Shown: one piece after another, positions 37,903-45,834 of the stretch
Position numbering within the stretch: the first letter of the stretch is position 1
How the letters are laid out: each line of letters starts with the position of its first letter
Assembly: GCA_019694955.1 (NCBI GenBank)
Contig: JAIBAX010000014.1
Location: 19,979-83,978 of the forward strand
Length of the DNA: 64,000 bases
Source of the DNA: Chitinophagales bacterium
GTDB taxonomy: Bacteria > Bacteroidota > Bacteroidia > Chitinophagales > JADIYW01
Direction of reading: 5' to 3'
The notes under the pieces: model-generated
Database searches by the model: none
Seen by the model: only the letters and a program-made list of their open reading frames with translations
What the model was told of the DNA's origin: nothing
Program-made: the position numbers and the translations under genes

Positions 37903-38712
37903 ATGGAGTCTCTTATTCTCTTGTTGACAGGATGTATAGGAGGATTGCTATCCGGTCTTTTTGGAATTGGTGGAGGCGTTATCTATGTGATAGTCTTTCA
38001 AGCGTATTTCCAGAGAAACTTCCCACAGTACAATGGACATACATTAGTCGAACAAGTAATCGCTAACAGCATTTTAGCGGTATGCTTTGGTTCCTTTTCA
38101 GGCGTTATCAGGCAAATTAAGCTTAAAAATTTTTACCCTAAAGAAGTATTGCTAACGGGGATGGGCGCTTTGCTAACAGGGATTACGGCAACGTGGTGGA
38201 TACATAGATGGGAATCCTTTGATAAGTCTATATTTTTTATCCTGTTTACTGTGTTTTTACTTCCAATACTTATAAAAGTACTTCCTTCAAAAGCAAAAAC
38301 GCAGGAAAATCTAGTAGTGAGTAATGTATTCTTTTTTATCACAGGGCTGATAACCGGCATATGTACCGCTTTTACCGGATTGGGAGGAGGCGTTGTAGTA
38401 AATCCAATGTTGCATGGCATAAAGAACTACCCAATAAAACGCTCTTTCTCCATCGCCCAAGGCGTCATGATGATGACAACCCTTGTCATCACACTTTACA
38501 ATTATTGGAATGCTACCATACATCAACAAAGCATCTTTCATTTAAGCATGCTGATTCCTGTAGTAGTGGGTGTAGTCTTTATGGCGCCCATAGGGGTTTC
38601 ATTGGCACAAAAAATAAGTGCAATGGTTTTACAGAAGTTGTTTGTTATCTTTGCCATTCTAATCATTGGGTATAACCTTATCCAAATATATCAATCATGG
38701 CACTCATCTTAA
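37903..38712 (+). CDS. TSUP family (TauE/SafE) membrane permease
   Basis: A 269-aa integral membrane protein with about eight helices and the two-fold repeat GGLLSGLFGIGGGVIYV (12-28) and GICTAFTGLGGGVVVNPM (about 155-172) typical of sulfite/sulfonate exporters of the TSUP family. Substrates range over sulfite, sulfoacetate and other organic anions; none can be chosen here. It overlaps tsaB by 16 bp. Confidence 0.88.
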   Translation: MESLILLLTGCIGGLLSGLFGIGGGVIYVIVFQAYFQRNFPQYNGHTLVEQVIANSILAVCFGSFSGVIRQIKLKNFYPKEVLLTGMGALLTGITATWWIHRWESFDKSIFFILFTVFLLPILIKVLPSKAKTQENLVVSNVFFFITGLITGICTAFTGLGGGVVVNPMLHGIKNYPIKRSFSIAQGVMMMTTLVITLYNYWNATIHQQSIFHLSMLIPVVVGVVFMAPIGVSLAQKISAMVLQKLFVIFAILIIGYNLIQIYQSWHSS

Positions 38713-39368
38713 ATATCGAAACATCTATGCAAGTGTGTTCTATCGCGCTGGCTCAAGATGGGTGTGTTATTGCAGAACGTACAAACACGGAAGCAAATCG
38801 CTCCATGGAATTAATCAACCCATTCATTGAAGAAATATTTCAATCATCCGGGAAGTCATTCAAAGAATTGGATGCAGTAGCCATTAGCGGTGGTCCCGGG
38901 TCGTATACGGGACTTAGAGTGGGTGCTTCTTGTGCTAAAGGATTATGTTATGCCTTAGAAATTCCACTCATTCATGTTTCTGGATTGGACGGCATGATAC
39001 AGGGCATCCGTCAGCGGTATGCAAAAACAGCAAAGTGCATCGTCCCACTAATAGATGCGAGGAGAGAAGAAGTGTTCGCAAAAGCAGTTTCCATGCAAGA
39101 CACCATATTGGAGGCAGCGCATTACACTGTAAATGAGGAGTTTGTAAGGAAATTTGTCGCCTTAGATGATGTGCTGTTCTTTGGTACTGGTAGTGCCAAG
39201 ACCTTGCTACTAGAGAAATTCCCCAACCAGATATTTGCAGACTTTATTCCCAACGCTTCAGACATTGCGATACTTAGTGAACAAAAATTTGGTGAACAAC
39301 AATACGAAGATCTTGCGTATTATGAACCCCAATACCTTAAAGAGGTGTATTTCACCAAAAACAATTAG
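38697..39368 (+). CDS. tsaB: tRNA threonylcarbamoyladenosine biosynthesis protein TsaB
   Basis: A 223-aa ASKHA-fold protein partnering TsaD and TsaE in t6A37 formation on ANN-decoding tRNAs. It has ILNIETSMQVCSIAL at the start and AISGGPGSYTGLRVGASCAKGL near 65-85. The C-terminal half is the short TsaB form. Another t6A-pathway gene, tcdA, lies at 61.5 kb. Confidence 0.94.
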   Translation: MALILNIETSMQVCSIALAQDGCVIAERTNTEANRSMELINPFIEEIFQSSGKSFKELDAVAISGGPGSYTGLRVGASCAKGLCYALEIPLIHVSGLDGMIQGIRQRYAKTAKCIVPLIDARREEVFAKAVSMQDTILEAAHYTVNEEFVRKFVALDDVLFFGTGSAKTLLLEKFPNQIFADFIPNASDIAILSEQKFGEQQYEDLAYYEPQYLKEVYFTKNN

Positions 39369-39458
39369 CTATTTTTTTCATCATATTTCATTTTTTTTCT
39401 ATTTGTTAGTGCTTTGGTATGGTTTTTGTATCAATAATACTACGAAAAATGGAAAAAG

Positions 39459-39812
39459 ATGGAAGCAATAGCATCAAAAGAAGTCCTACTGTTTAAGGGT
39501 AAGCAGGAAGACGCAGATCCAATTAAATTGGACTACTCGGTTTTAAGGAAATCTGTATTAATCTTAAGAGCAGTGAATCATAGCCTGCGACAGAAGATGA
39601 TAAAGATTCTGGAAGAAGAAGGCAGAATGACAGTGACTGAACTCTATGTGAAAATGCGTTTAGAGCAGTCAGTAGCATCTCAGCATTTGGCATTATTGCG
39701 TAGAGCAGGTGTTGTAATTACGGAGCGCGATGGCAAGTTTATCTATTATTCTTTAGATAAAAATCGTATCTCAGAAATCAGCAACCTTTTGGAAGATCTG
39801 GTAAGAAAATAA
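39459..39812 (+). CDS. ArsR-family winged-helix transcription regulator
   Basis: A 117-aa DNA-binding protein. The core LRAVNHSLRQKMIKILEEEGRMTVTELYVKM, recognition helix QSVASQHLALLRRAGVV and wing ERDGKFIYYSLD is the ArsR/SmtB fold. It has no cysteine at all, so it is not a classical thiol-based metal sensor. It is a single gene followed by a strong terminator. Confidence 0.88.
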   Translation: MEAIASKEVLLFKGKQEDADPIKLDYSVLRKSVLILRAVNHSLRQKMIKILEEEGRMTVTELYVKMRLEQSVASQHLALLRRAGVVITERDGKFIYYSLDKNRISEISNLLEDLVRK

Positions 39813-39836
39813 TCTTTCCCAAAATGATGACAATAC

Positions 39837-39863
39837 TCCCGACTTTCAAGGTCGGGATTTTTT
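39837..39863 (+). terminator. Rho-independent terminator after the ArsR gene
   Basis: TCCCGAC-N7-GTCGGGA forms a 7-bp stem followed by seven T residues, 25 bp after the stop codon. Confidence 0.88.
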
Positions 39864-39922
39864 GTTTAATAGGTAAAGAGATAATAATCACAAAAGAGCC
39901 CCATTAATAGAACCAAATTCTT

Positions 39923-39979
39923 TGTTCTAGTGTCGTCACCTTTGGTTTCTTAGTGCCTTCTTAGAGAAACTTTGTGATA
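39923..39979. repeat. Interspersed repeat (GTGCCTTCTTA family), copy 2
   Basis: GTTCTAGT, CCTTTGGTTTCTTAGTGCC and TTCTTAGAGAAACTTTGTGA align with 28281-28340 in the same orientation. It is part of the 294-bp non-coding gap after the ArsR terminator. Confidence 0.6.
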
Positions 39980-39990
39980 CAATAATATCG

Positions 39991-40037
39991 ATTGAAATTC
40001 TCCTCAAGATTTTGAGTAGACTCTTTTATAAATCATT
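39991..40037. repeat. Stem-loop element E3 with shared flanks
   Basis: ATTGAAATTCTC, a small CTCAA-GATT-TTGAG stem-loop, then GTAGACTCTTTTATAAATCATT. The right flank is nearly identical to that of E4 at 43755-43778 (GAGTGGACTCCTTTATAAATCATT), while the stem differs. Confidence 0.5.
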
Positions 40038-40106
40038 ATGCTATAAAATACCGGAAACACTTCCGAAATAGAATTCCTTGTCTTATTTTCGCATACAAAT
40101 AATATT

Positions 40107-40526
40107 ATGATACAAAGAATTCAAACCATATACTTCCTTCTTGCAACCATCGCCTCCGCAATTATTTGCTTTGTCCCACTCGGAGCGAGTGTGAATATGG
40201 AAACCGGCAACCAAACCAATTTCTTAGTTTACCACAATTATTTTTTACTAGCGTTAGGCGCAATCCCAGCTTTAATCGCACTAATTAATATCTTCTTATA
40301 TAAAAACAGACCCTTGCAAATAAAACTCGGAAGATTAAATTGTGTGTTAATCAGTATCTTGATAGGGTTATTAGTGTTTTACTTAGCCTTCAATGCGACA
40401 ACAAAGATAAATTTACCAAAACCCGGTCTTGTCTTTCCACTCTTTGCCTTAATATTTAATATTTTAGGGTTGCGTGGAGTAGTTGCCGATGAAAAGTTAA
40501 TCGAATCTATGGATCGCTTGCGGTAG
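40107..40526 (+). CDS. DUF4293 family membrane protein
   Basis: A 139-aa protein with four membrane helices and the characteristic opening MIQRIQTIYFLLATIASAI. DUF4293 is a Bacteroidota family without assigned function. It converges on the next gene with 5 bp between stop codons and no terminator. TATTTTCG at about 40085 may be its -7 box (one mismatch). Confidence 0.85.
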   Translation: MIQRIQTIYFLLATIASAIICFVPLGASVNMETGNQTNFLVYHNYFLLALGAIPALIALINIFLYKNRPLQIKLGRLNCVLISILIGLLVFYLAFNATTKINLPKPGLVFPLFALIFNILGLRGVVADEKLIESMDRLR

Positions 40527-40531
40527 ATTCC

Positions 40532-41359
40532 CTAAAACTTATAAATATTCCAACCTGTAGCCTGTCTGGCCACGGCAATGCCCTTCCCAACAACGATTTG
40601 AGAACTCTCTATCTCAACTGGAACAATCGTAGAGTCATAGTTTTTAACGCTAAAAACTACTATATTACTGTGCATTTTATATATTAAGAACTCGTCAGTA
40701 GCATTAATTTCTGTAGGTTTAGCAATAAAATTGAATTTCCTGTTGAAGTTGCCAAAATTGTCAAAAATATATACGGCAGCTTTTTCATTGATCATAAATA
40801 ACTTGCTATTCGTTTCAATCATCCGCACAGGCGCACCCTGACTAAAATCATCCTTTCCGGGTAAGTCCCGCATATCTAAGTCATATATTAACTTACCAGC
40901 TTGACTAATCTTATACAACTTCATTGTTCCTTCATCAAATACCCAAATATGTTGATTGTCTTTCGTCGGACAAACAGCTGCAACATCCACCAAGCCCAAA
41001 GCATAAATATCTATCTCCGCAGAAACTGAGAGCCTGTTGTCTAAAATCTTGAGCTTACCCTGATCCGGATAATAAAGCACCGTCTTAAAAGGATTTTCGC
41101 AAGAGATAATCGTCTCTTCATTCAGGTACACATCATTATAATCGTTGATTTTCTTCCCTGTAGCGTCATATTTTATCAGGAAATTCTTCTGGTTTAAAAC
41201 ATAAATATTATTCAGCCCGTCGATGCTGATGTACTTAACAGAATCTGATAGCTGTGCCACAAAAGTTAGCTGAGAAGAATCCAATTGCGATGCAGCAATG
41301 ACCTGCCCATTGAAAAAAAGGCAACTAACTACCAGTAAAATGCTCCAAATTCGCTTCAT
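40532..41359 (-). CDS. Secreted hypothetical protein, beta-propeller-like
   Basis: A 275-aa exported protein starting at ATG 41359 with signal MKRIWSILLVVSCLFFNGQVIAAS. The mature part has repeated short beta units such as VKYISIDGLNNIYVLNQKNFLIKYDATGK and HIWVFDEGTMKLYKISQAGK, resembling NHL/propeller blades; no enzyme motif is seen. It overlaps the lpxH 3' end by 35 bp, so it is probably transcribed with lpxH. The function is unknown. Confidence 0.7.
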   Translation of the reverse strand: MKRIWSILLVVSCLFFNGQVIAASQLDSSQLTFVAQLSDSVKYISIDGLNNIYVLNQKNFLIKYDATGKKINDYNDVYLNEETIISCENPFKTVLYYPDQGKLKILDNRLSVSAEIDIYALGLVDVAAVCPTKDNQHIWVFDEGTMKLYKISQAGKLIYDLDMRDLPGKDDFSQGAPVRMIETNSKLFMINEKAAVYIFDNFGNFNRKFNFIAKPTEINATDEFLIYKMHSNIVVFSVKNYDSTIVPVEIESSQIVVGKGIAVARQATGWNIYKF

Positions 41360-42104
41360 GACCGTCAAATTTTAAGTAGGTATTGTTTACAATCCAATCA
41401 CCTAAATTAATATATATACTGCTTTCATTCAAGTTCTTCTTAATAGGCAAATGTCGATGACCAAAAACGAAGATATCATAATGCGCCTCCATTAATCTCC
41501 GTTTAGCATACTGCACCAGCCATTCCCGTTCATCTCCCATATAACACTCTTCCTCTGGATTTGTTCTGCTCTTCTCCGACCATAATGAGGCAATTTTTAT
41601 GCCAATATCTGGATGCAACCACCGGAAACACCATTGAAAAAAGGGTGTCGTGAAAACTTTCTTCATCCATTTAAATTTCTTGTCACCCGGGCCAAGCCCA
41701 TCACCATGCCCTACAAAAACCCTTTTACCTAATATATTCAATATGCGAGGTTCATGATAGACGGGAATCTTAAGCTCTTCTTCAAAATATCCAAACATCC
41801 ACAGATCATGGTTGCCCGTAAAAACATGTATCGGAATACCGGCATCACTTAATTCTGCTAGCTTGCCAAGAAGTCTGGTACACCCTTTAGGAATACTGTG
41901 CTGATACTCAAACCAAAAATCAAAAATATCTCCAACTAAGAATATAGCAGCGGCATCCACTTGAATCGTTGATAGCCAACGTGTAATCCTCCTTTCCCTT
42001 TCAATAGAAAGGTCGATATTCATATTGCCTAAATGAAAATCTGAGGCAAAGTAAACATACTTGCCATCAGGAACATCTATGGCTATCTCCGGATATCGTG
42101 TCAC
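41325..42104 (-). CDS. lpxH: UDP-2,3-diacylglucosamine diphosphatase LpxH
   Basis: A 259-aa calcineurin-like phosphoesterase making lipid X in lipid A synthesis. Metal motifs: FASDFHLGN, LVGDIFDFWFEY, FTGNHDLWMFGY, FVGHGDGLGPG and FGHRHLPI, in the LpxH order. The start is GTG at 42104, with a perfect -7 box only 12 bp upstream, implying an almost leaderless mRNA. LpxK of the same pathway is at 48.8 kb. Confidence 0.92.
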   Translation of the reverse strand: MTRYPEIAIDVPDGKYVYFASDFHLGNMNIDLSIERERRITRWLSTIQVDAAAIFLVGDIFDFWFEYQHSIPKGCTRLLGKLAELSDAGIPIHVFTGNHDLWMFGYFEEELKIPVYHEPRILNILGKRVFVGHGDGLGPGDKKFKWMKKVFTTPFFQWCFRWLHPDIGIKIASLWSEKSRTNPEEECYMGDEREWLVQYAKRRLMEAHYDIFVFGHRHLPIKKNLNESSIYINLGDWIVNNTYLKFDGHEANLEHFTGS

Positions 42105-42115
42105 CTTTTTTTCTT

Positions 42116-42123
42116 CAAAGATA
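42116..42123 (-). promoter_or_regulatory. Putative -7 box of lpxH
   Basis: TATCTTTG on the minus strand, an exact TAnnTTTG match. The predicted start is about 5 nt before the GTG codon. Confidence 0.45.
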
Positions 42124-42185
42124 AATAATTACCCTTTATTAGTACAGCGATATTCGTACAGCGAAATGCGACATTGGTTATATGT

Positions 42186-42285
42186 ACCAATGCCCAATGA
42201 CTATTGCCTATTGACATTTCAAAATTCCCACATCCTCAAATTCCCACATCCTCAAATTTCCAAATCCCAACAAACCCCAAATTAT
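42186..42285 (-). repeat. AT-rich minisatellite-like repeat, inverted copy
   Basis: Read on the minus strand it has two perfect GAGGATGTGGGAATTT units, then GAAATGTCAATAGGCAATAG and TCATTGGGCATTGGT. A 35-bp stretch matches 52895-52929 with one mismatch but in opposite orientation. It fills much of the gap 42105-42390, which has no gene. Confidence 0.65.
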
Positions 42286-42390
42286 AATATAATCATTAAA
42301 TAACGTTTATAAAGTCAGAGAAAATAACTTAAACCGCTACATTAGTTCCATGTTTTAGCGCCAACAGTAGTGCAAGTAAATGAATAACAA

Positions 42391-43623
42391 ATGAGCAAGG
42401 AACTATCATTTCCAAAGGACAAAATTAAGATTCTCCTGTTAGAAGGAGTGCATCATTCAGCTATTGTCGATTTTAAAAAGCGGGGTTATACCAATATAGA
42501 TGTTTCACCGAATGCTATGAGTGAAGAAGAACTATTGGGATGCATTGCAGATTACCATATTTTAGGAATAAGGTCAAAAACCAATGTTCCCGCATCCGTT
42601 ATCGAAAAAGGAAAGAAGCTCTTTGCGATCGGGGCATTTTGTATAGGTACCAATCAAATCGACATAGAAGCTTGCAAGCAACAGGGCGTGGCGGTTTTCA
42701 ATTCGCCCTATTCAAATACTAGGTCAGTAGCAGAATTGATTATTGCCAATTCCATCATGCTCATGCGCCGCATACCGGAAAAAAATGCATTGGCACATAA
42801 AGGCATTTGGATGAAGGAAGCAAAAGGGTGCTATGAAGTTAGAGGAAAAACACTGGGAATCATCGGCTATGGTCACATCGGTTCACAGGTATCAGTAATG
42901 GCAGAATCGTTGGGAATGAAGGTTTTATATTATGATATTGAACCAAAGTTACCACTTGGTAACGCAAGAAGTACCGATCAGCTTGAAGAACTATTGCAAC
43001 AAGCAGATATCGTTACCCTCCATGTACCCGGAACACCGCAAACCAAAAATATGATTGGCGAGAAGGAATTTGCACTTATGAAGCAAGGTGCCATTTTCCA
43101 AAACCTGAGTCGTGGGTCAGTGGTAGATTTACAAGCATTGAGAGAAGCATACTTATCTGGAAAAATATCCGGCGCAGCAATAGACGTATTTCCTGTAGAA
43201 CCTAAGTCAAAAGGTCCGGGATTTGAAAGCACCCTCCAAGGTTTGGACAATATGATTCTCACCCCACATATCGGCGGATCCACACAAGAAGCACAAGAAA
43301 ATATAGGCATCGAGGTTTCTTCAAAATTAGGCGCATATATGGATAATGGCTCCACGGTAGGATCTCAATCCGTACCGGATTTGAACCTTCCTTTACAGCA
43401 AGGCACGCACCGCATTTTGCATATACACAAAAATGTTCCGGGAGTACTCTCTGAAATCAATAGCAAACTTTCACAGTATTCTGTCAACATCGTAGGGCAA
43501 TACCTCAAAACAAACGAAACGATAGGTTATGTAGTTCTTGATGTAGAAGACACTTCAAATCCGGAAGTACTCGAAGAAATGAAGAAAGTAAACCATACCA
43601 TCAAGGCAAGGATATTGTTCTAA
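42391..43623 (+). CDS. serA: D-3-phosphoglycerate dehydrogenase
   Basis: The first enzyme of serine synthesis, 410 aa, of the E. coli-like type. The NAD fold is GIIGYGHIGSQVSVMAESLGMKVLYYD. NLSRGSVVD and the His-Glu relay with LTPHIGGSTQEAQENIG are intact. A C-terminal ACT domain (RILHIHKNVPGVLSEINSKLSQYSVNIVGQYL) implies feedback inhibition by serine. Single-gene unit. Confidence 0.95.
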   Translation: MSKELSFPKDKIKILLLEGVHHSAIVDFKKRGYTNIDVSPNAMSEEELLGCIADYHILGIRSKTNVPASVIEKGKKLFAIGAFCIGTNQIDIEACKQQGVAVFNSPYSNTRSVAELIIANSIMLMRRIPEKNALAHKGIWMKEAKGCYEVRGKTLGIIGYGHIGSQVSVMAESLGMKVLYYDIEPKLPLGNARSTDQLEELLQQADIVTLHVPGTPQTKNMIGEKEFALMKQGAIFQNLSRGSVVDLQALREAYLSGKISGAAIDVFPVEPKSKGPGFESTLQGLDNMILTPHIGGSTQEAQENIGIEVSSKLGAYMDNGSTVGSQSVPDLNLPLQQGTHRILHIHKNVPGVLSEINSKLSQYSVNIVGQYLKTNETIGYVVLDVEDTSNPEVLEEMKKVNHTIKARILF

Positions 43624-43626
43624 TGC

Positions 43627-43649
43627 AAATAGTTGATTATTAACGAATA
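43627..43649. repeat. Palindromic 23-mer, copy B (intergenic)
   Basis: AAATAGTTGA-TTA-TTAACGAATA, three mismatches from consensus, just after the serA stop. Confidence 0.55.
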
Positions 43650-43721
43650 AAACAATTGTGAGGCTTTCAAAATTAGGAAAATTATCACAAAAGTAATCAT
43701 AAATTAGTCCATGAATACAAC

Positions 43722-43778
43722 CCAATTCCCTGTTCACATGTCTTCATGTGAACACGAGTGGACTCCTTTATAAATCAT
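43722..43778. repeat. Stem-loop element E4 with shared flanks
   Basis: CCAATTCCC, then TGTTCACATG-TCTT-CATGTGAACA (perfect 10-bp stem), then CACGAGTGGACTCC and TTTATAAATCATT. Stem type as in E1, right flank as in E3, so it links the two groups. Confidence 0.6.
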
Positions 43779-43798
43779 TCCGAAATTAACCCAGAATA

Positions 43799-43953
43799 AG
43801 CGTTAGACTTTGTGACGAAAGGAAATTTACAAAATAGCTATGAGGCACGGAATTTTTCTCCCGCAGACGTAGTAATAACTACGTTGAGGACAGAAAAATG
43901 AGTACAGAAATAGATATGAAGTAGAATTTTCTTGCAGTAAATTTCTAATGCTT
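43799..43953. other. Structured 155-bp element bounded by inverted repeats
   Basis: Outer arms AAGCGTTAGA / TCTAATGCTT (one mismatch) and GAAATTTAC (43822) / GTAAATTTC (43937) enclose a central perfect hairpin ACGTAGT-AATA-ACTACGT (43867-43884), itself flanked by ATTTTTCT / AGAAAAAT. It also holds an imperfect direct repeat (ACAAAATAGCTATGAGG and ACAGAAATAGATATGAAG). No open frame of note. It could be a structured RNA or a small non-autonomous mobile element. Confidence 0.5.
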
Positions 43954-43962
43954 TTTCTGAAA

Positions 43963-45333
43963 TTAATTCAAAAAGGTACCTTCATTCCATGTGCCATCTT
44001 TTACAACCTTTCCATTATTGTCATACTGAATGCCCTTGCCATGTCTTTTCCCTCCTTTAAAGAAGCCTTTATAGTATCCATTTAGTTCTTGTAAAACTCC
44101 TTGTCCTTCAAACTTGCCATTTGCAAAGTCCCCTTCATACCAAGAGTGTCCATCTGCCATGACCATTTTACCTTTTCCATTAAAGTTGTTAGAAATAAAT
44201 GAACCCTCGTACATCCATCCTTCTGAAGAGACGTATTTCCCCTGACCCTGAAACTGGTCATTCACATAGTCGCCCGTATATTGATCGCCACTCGCGAATG
44301 TGGCAATTCCTCTTCCATTTTTTGCCCAGCCTTTTAATGTACCCTGATAAATATCGCCGTTGTCATAGTTGATGATAAAGTTGCCATTGGGTTCATTATT
44401 AACAAAAGTACCAGTGAACTTTCCAACATTTGACATGTTATAAACGCCCTGACCATTTATCTGGTCATTCTTCCATTCACCATCATAAGAACTGCCATTC
44501 GTGAACACCATTTTCCCTTTCCCTTCTCGAAATCCATTGACGAAATTTCCGGCATATGTTGAGCCATTGCTAAATGTATAAGTGCCTAATCCATTAGGTT
44601 GATTCTCACTAAAGGCTCCGGTGTACATACTTCCATCTGAACGTTTCCAAGTGCCAGTGCCGTTTTTTTTGCCATTGACCAGCGACCCTTTATATAAAGT
44701 TCCATCCTCTAATCGTTCGAAATCAACGATTTGCTTAGAATTTTTGGCAATGTAATCCGCAAAGATGATTTTGTCAAAATAGACACTATTAGGGTCGCAT
44801 TGGCAATATTCTTTAAAAAGATTTCCTCCTTCCAAATTTCCCTTTTCTTTAGAAGCCTTGAAGGCATCACAACCATCCTGTTTCTGACCTGAATCATATA
44901 GTGAAAGTCCACTGTATTTAAATAATTTTCCCCTCGTGTCAGGATTTTCGGACGCCTGCATGCCTTTCTGAAGCATTTCTGTTAAAGATCCATAATCCTT
45001 TAATTTATAATAGCATTCTACCATGTTGACATAAAACTCATCATCATGTTTATAAGGGAAGCCTTGCAAAAAATCATCAGTTGCCTTTAAATAATCGCCT
45101 AATTGTTTATAGGCAATACCACGCATCCAATGTCCCTTCGCCTCATTAGCACCATCTTTTAGCGATTGACAAATGGCTATATATTTCGTGTAATCCGCAA
45201 CCGATCCTGAATAATCCCCGGCATTCGATTTTTTTATGCCCGAATTAAGGAATTCTTCTCCTCCCTGCCCCGAGACATTGATAAAAAACGAGAAGAATAA
45301 TATAAATGCAAAATGTTTAAAATATATGTTCAT
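43963..45333 (-). CDS. Exported TPR and MORN-repeat protein
   Basis: A 456-aa protein with a signal peptide ending ...INVSGQ, a TPR-like helical region (about 30-185: AKGHWMRGIAYKQLGDYLKATDDFLQG) and about ten consecutive MORN repeats (about 215-450) of the form YxGxFxNGxxxGxGxxxxxNG. MORN repeats form elongated beta-sheets that can bind lipids or act as scaffolds. Residues in the linker (IVDFERL) are encoded by a palindrome copy. The function is unknown. Confidence 0.85.
   Translation of the reverse strand: MNIYFKHFAFILFFSFFINVSGQGGEEFLNSGIKKSNAGDYSGSVADYTKYIAICQSLKDGANEAKGHWMRGIAYKQLGDYLKATDDFLQGFPYKHDDEFYVNMVECYYKLKDYGSLTEMLQKGMQASENPDTRGKLFKYSGLSLYDSGQKQDGCDAFKASKEKGNLEGGNLFKEYCQCDPNSVYFDKIIFADYIAKNSKQIVDFERLEDGTLYKGSLVNGKKNGTGTWKRSDGSMYTGAFSENQPNGLGTYTFSNGSTYAGNFVNGFREGKGKMVFTNGSSYDGEWKNDQINGQGVYNMSNVGKFTGTFVNNEPNGNFIINYDNGDIYQGTLKGWAKNGRGIATFASGDQYTGDYVNDQFQGQGKYVSSEGWMYEGSFISNNFNGKGKMVMADGHSWYEGDFANGKFEGQGVLQELNGYYKGFFKGGKRHGKGIQYDNNGKVVKDGTWNEGTFLN
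44710..44732 (-). repeat. Palindromic 23-mer, copy C (in MORN protein)
   Basis: In plus orientation TAATCGTTCG-AAA-TCAACGATTT. On the coding strand it reads as IVDFERL, in the linker between TPR and MORN parts. Confidence 0.65.
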
Positions 45334-45368
45334 CTAATTGTATGATTTTGTTCAACGAAATACTTTTT

Positions 45369-45376
45369 CAAATTTA
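45369..45376 (-). promoter_or_regulatory. Putative -7 box of the MORN gene
   Basis: TAAATTTG on the minus strand, about 36 bp before the ATG, with a predicted leader of about 29 nt. Confidence 0.4.
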
Positions 45377-45419
45377 ATGGTTAATGTGCAAATTCTATTC
45401 CTGATTGTATTTTTATTTG

Positions 45420-45780
45420 TTGTTGTCTGGAAAAAATAGAAATGTGCGTGGGCATGACAAAAATCGGCGGCGAGCGTGGGTTGTTGAGGCATGGAGCGTT
45501 ATTTTTGTCTTGATTTTTTTTGGTTACTTTTTTGTATCAAGACAAAAAAGTGACAAACATTTAGCATGAAAATCAAATAGTTATAATTAGCACTTACTGA
45601 TTAATTAATGCTAATAATTTATATTTCTCAATCATCGACAAATCTTAATGCTAGTAGTAAAACTATTGTATGATACCAGCTTGTTTTTTAAAATTATCAA
45701 TTCTCTATTGTAAATATAATTGATAATCAATTAATTAAGAATTGAAATAATGAAGAAAACATTTTTATCGGACAATAGTG
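45420..45780 (+). repeat. Long direct repeat LR, copy 1
   Basis: About 361 bp, nearly identical to 53162-53533 over most of its length. A GC-richer core (CGGCGGCGAGCGTGGGTTG) lies between GACAAAAAT (45456) and ATTTTTGTC (45501). Two further, mutually exclusive pairings follow: TTTTTGTCTTGAT (45502) with ATCAAGACAAAAA (45536), and GTTACTTTTTTGT (45523) with ACAAAAAAGTGAC (45542). The right part is AT-rich with TTGATAATCAA. No transposase; the longest shared frame is about 22 codons. It fills the 500-bp gap before the lipase gene. Confidence 0.85.
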
Positions 45781-45834
45781 ATTTTTATTCTTATATTAGT
45801 TGGAAATTAACATTGGTAGCAAACCTAATTTCCT

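Noticed and set aside
41960..41982. Additional palindrome copy in lpxH (AATCGTTGATAGCCAACG)
   Set aside because: Only one arm matches well and the other is too diverged; it was kept out of the count of 11. The same applies to half-copies near 41140 and 63404.
45440..45512. 22-codon frame shared by both LR copies (MCVGMTKIGGERGLL...)
   Set aside because: It is conserved between copies, but so is the whole DNA; it is too short and has no start signal. The structure explains the conservation better.
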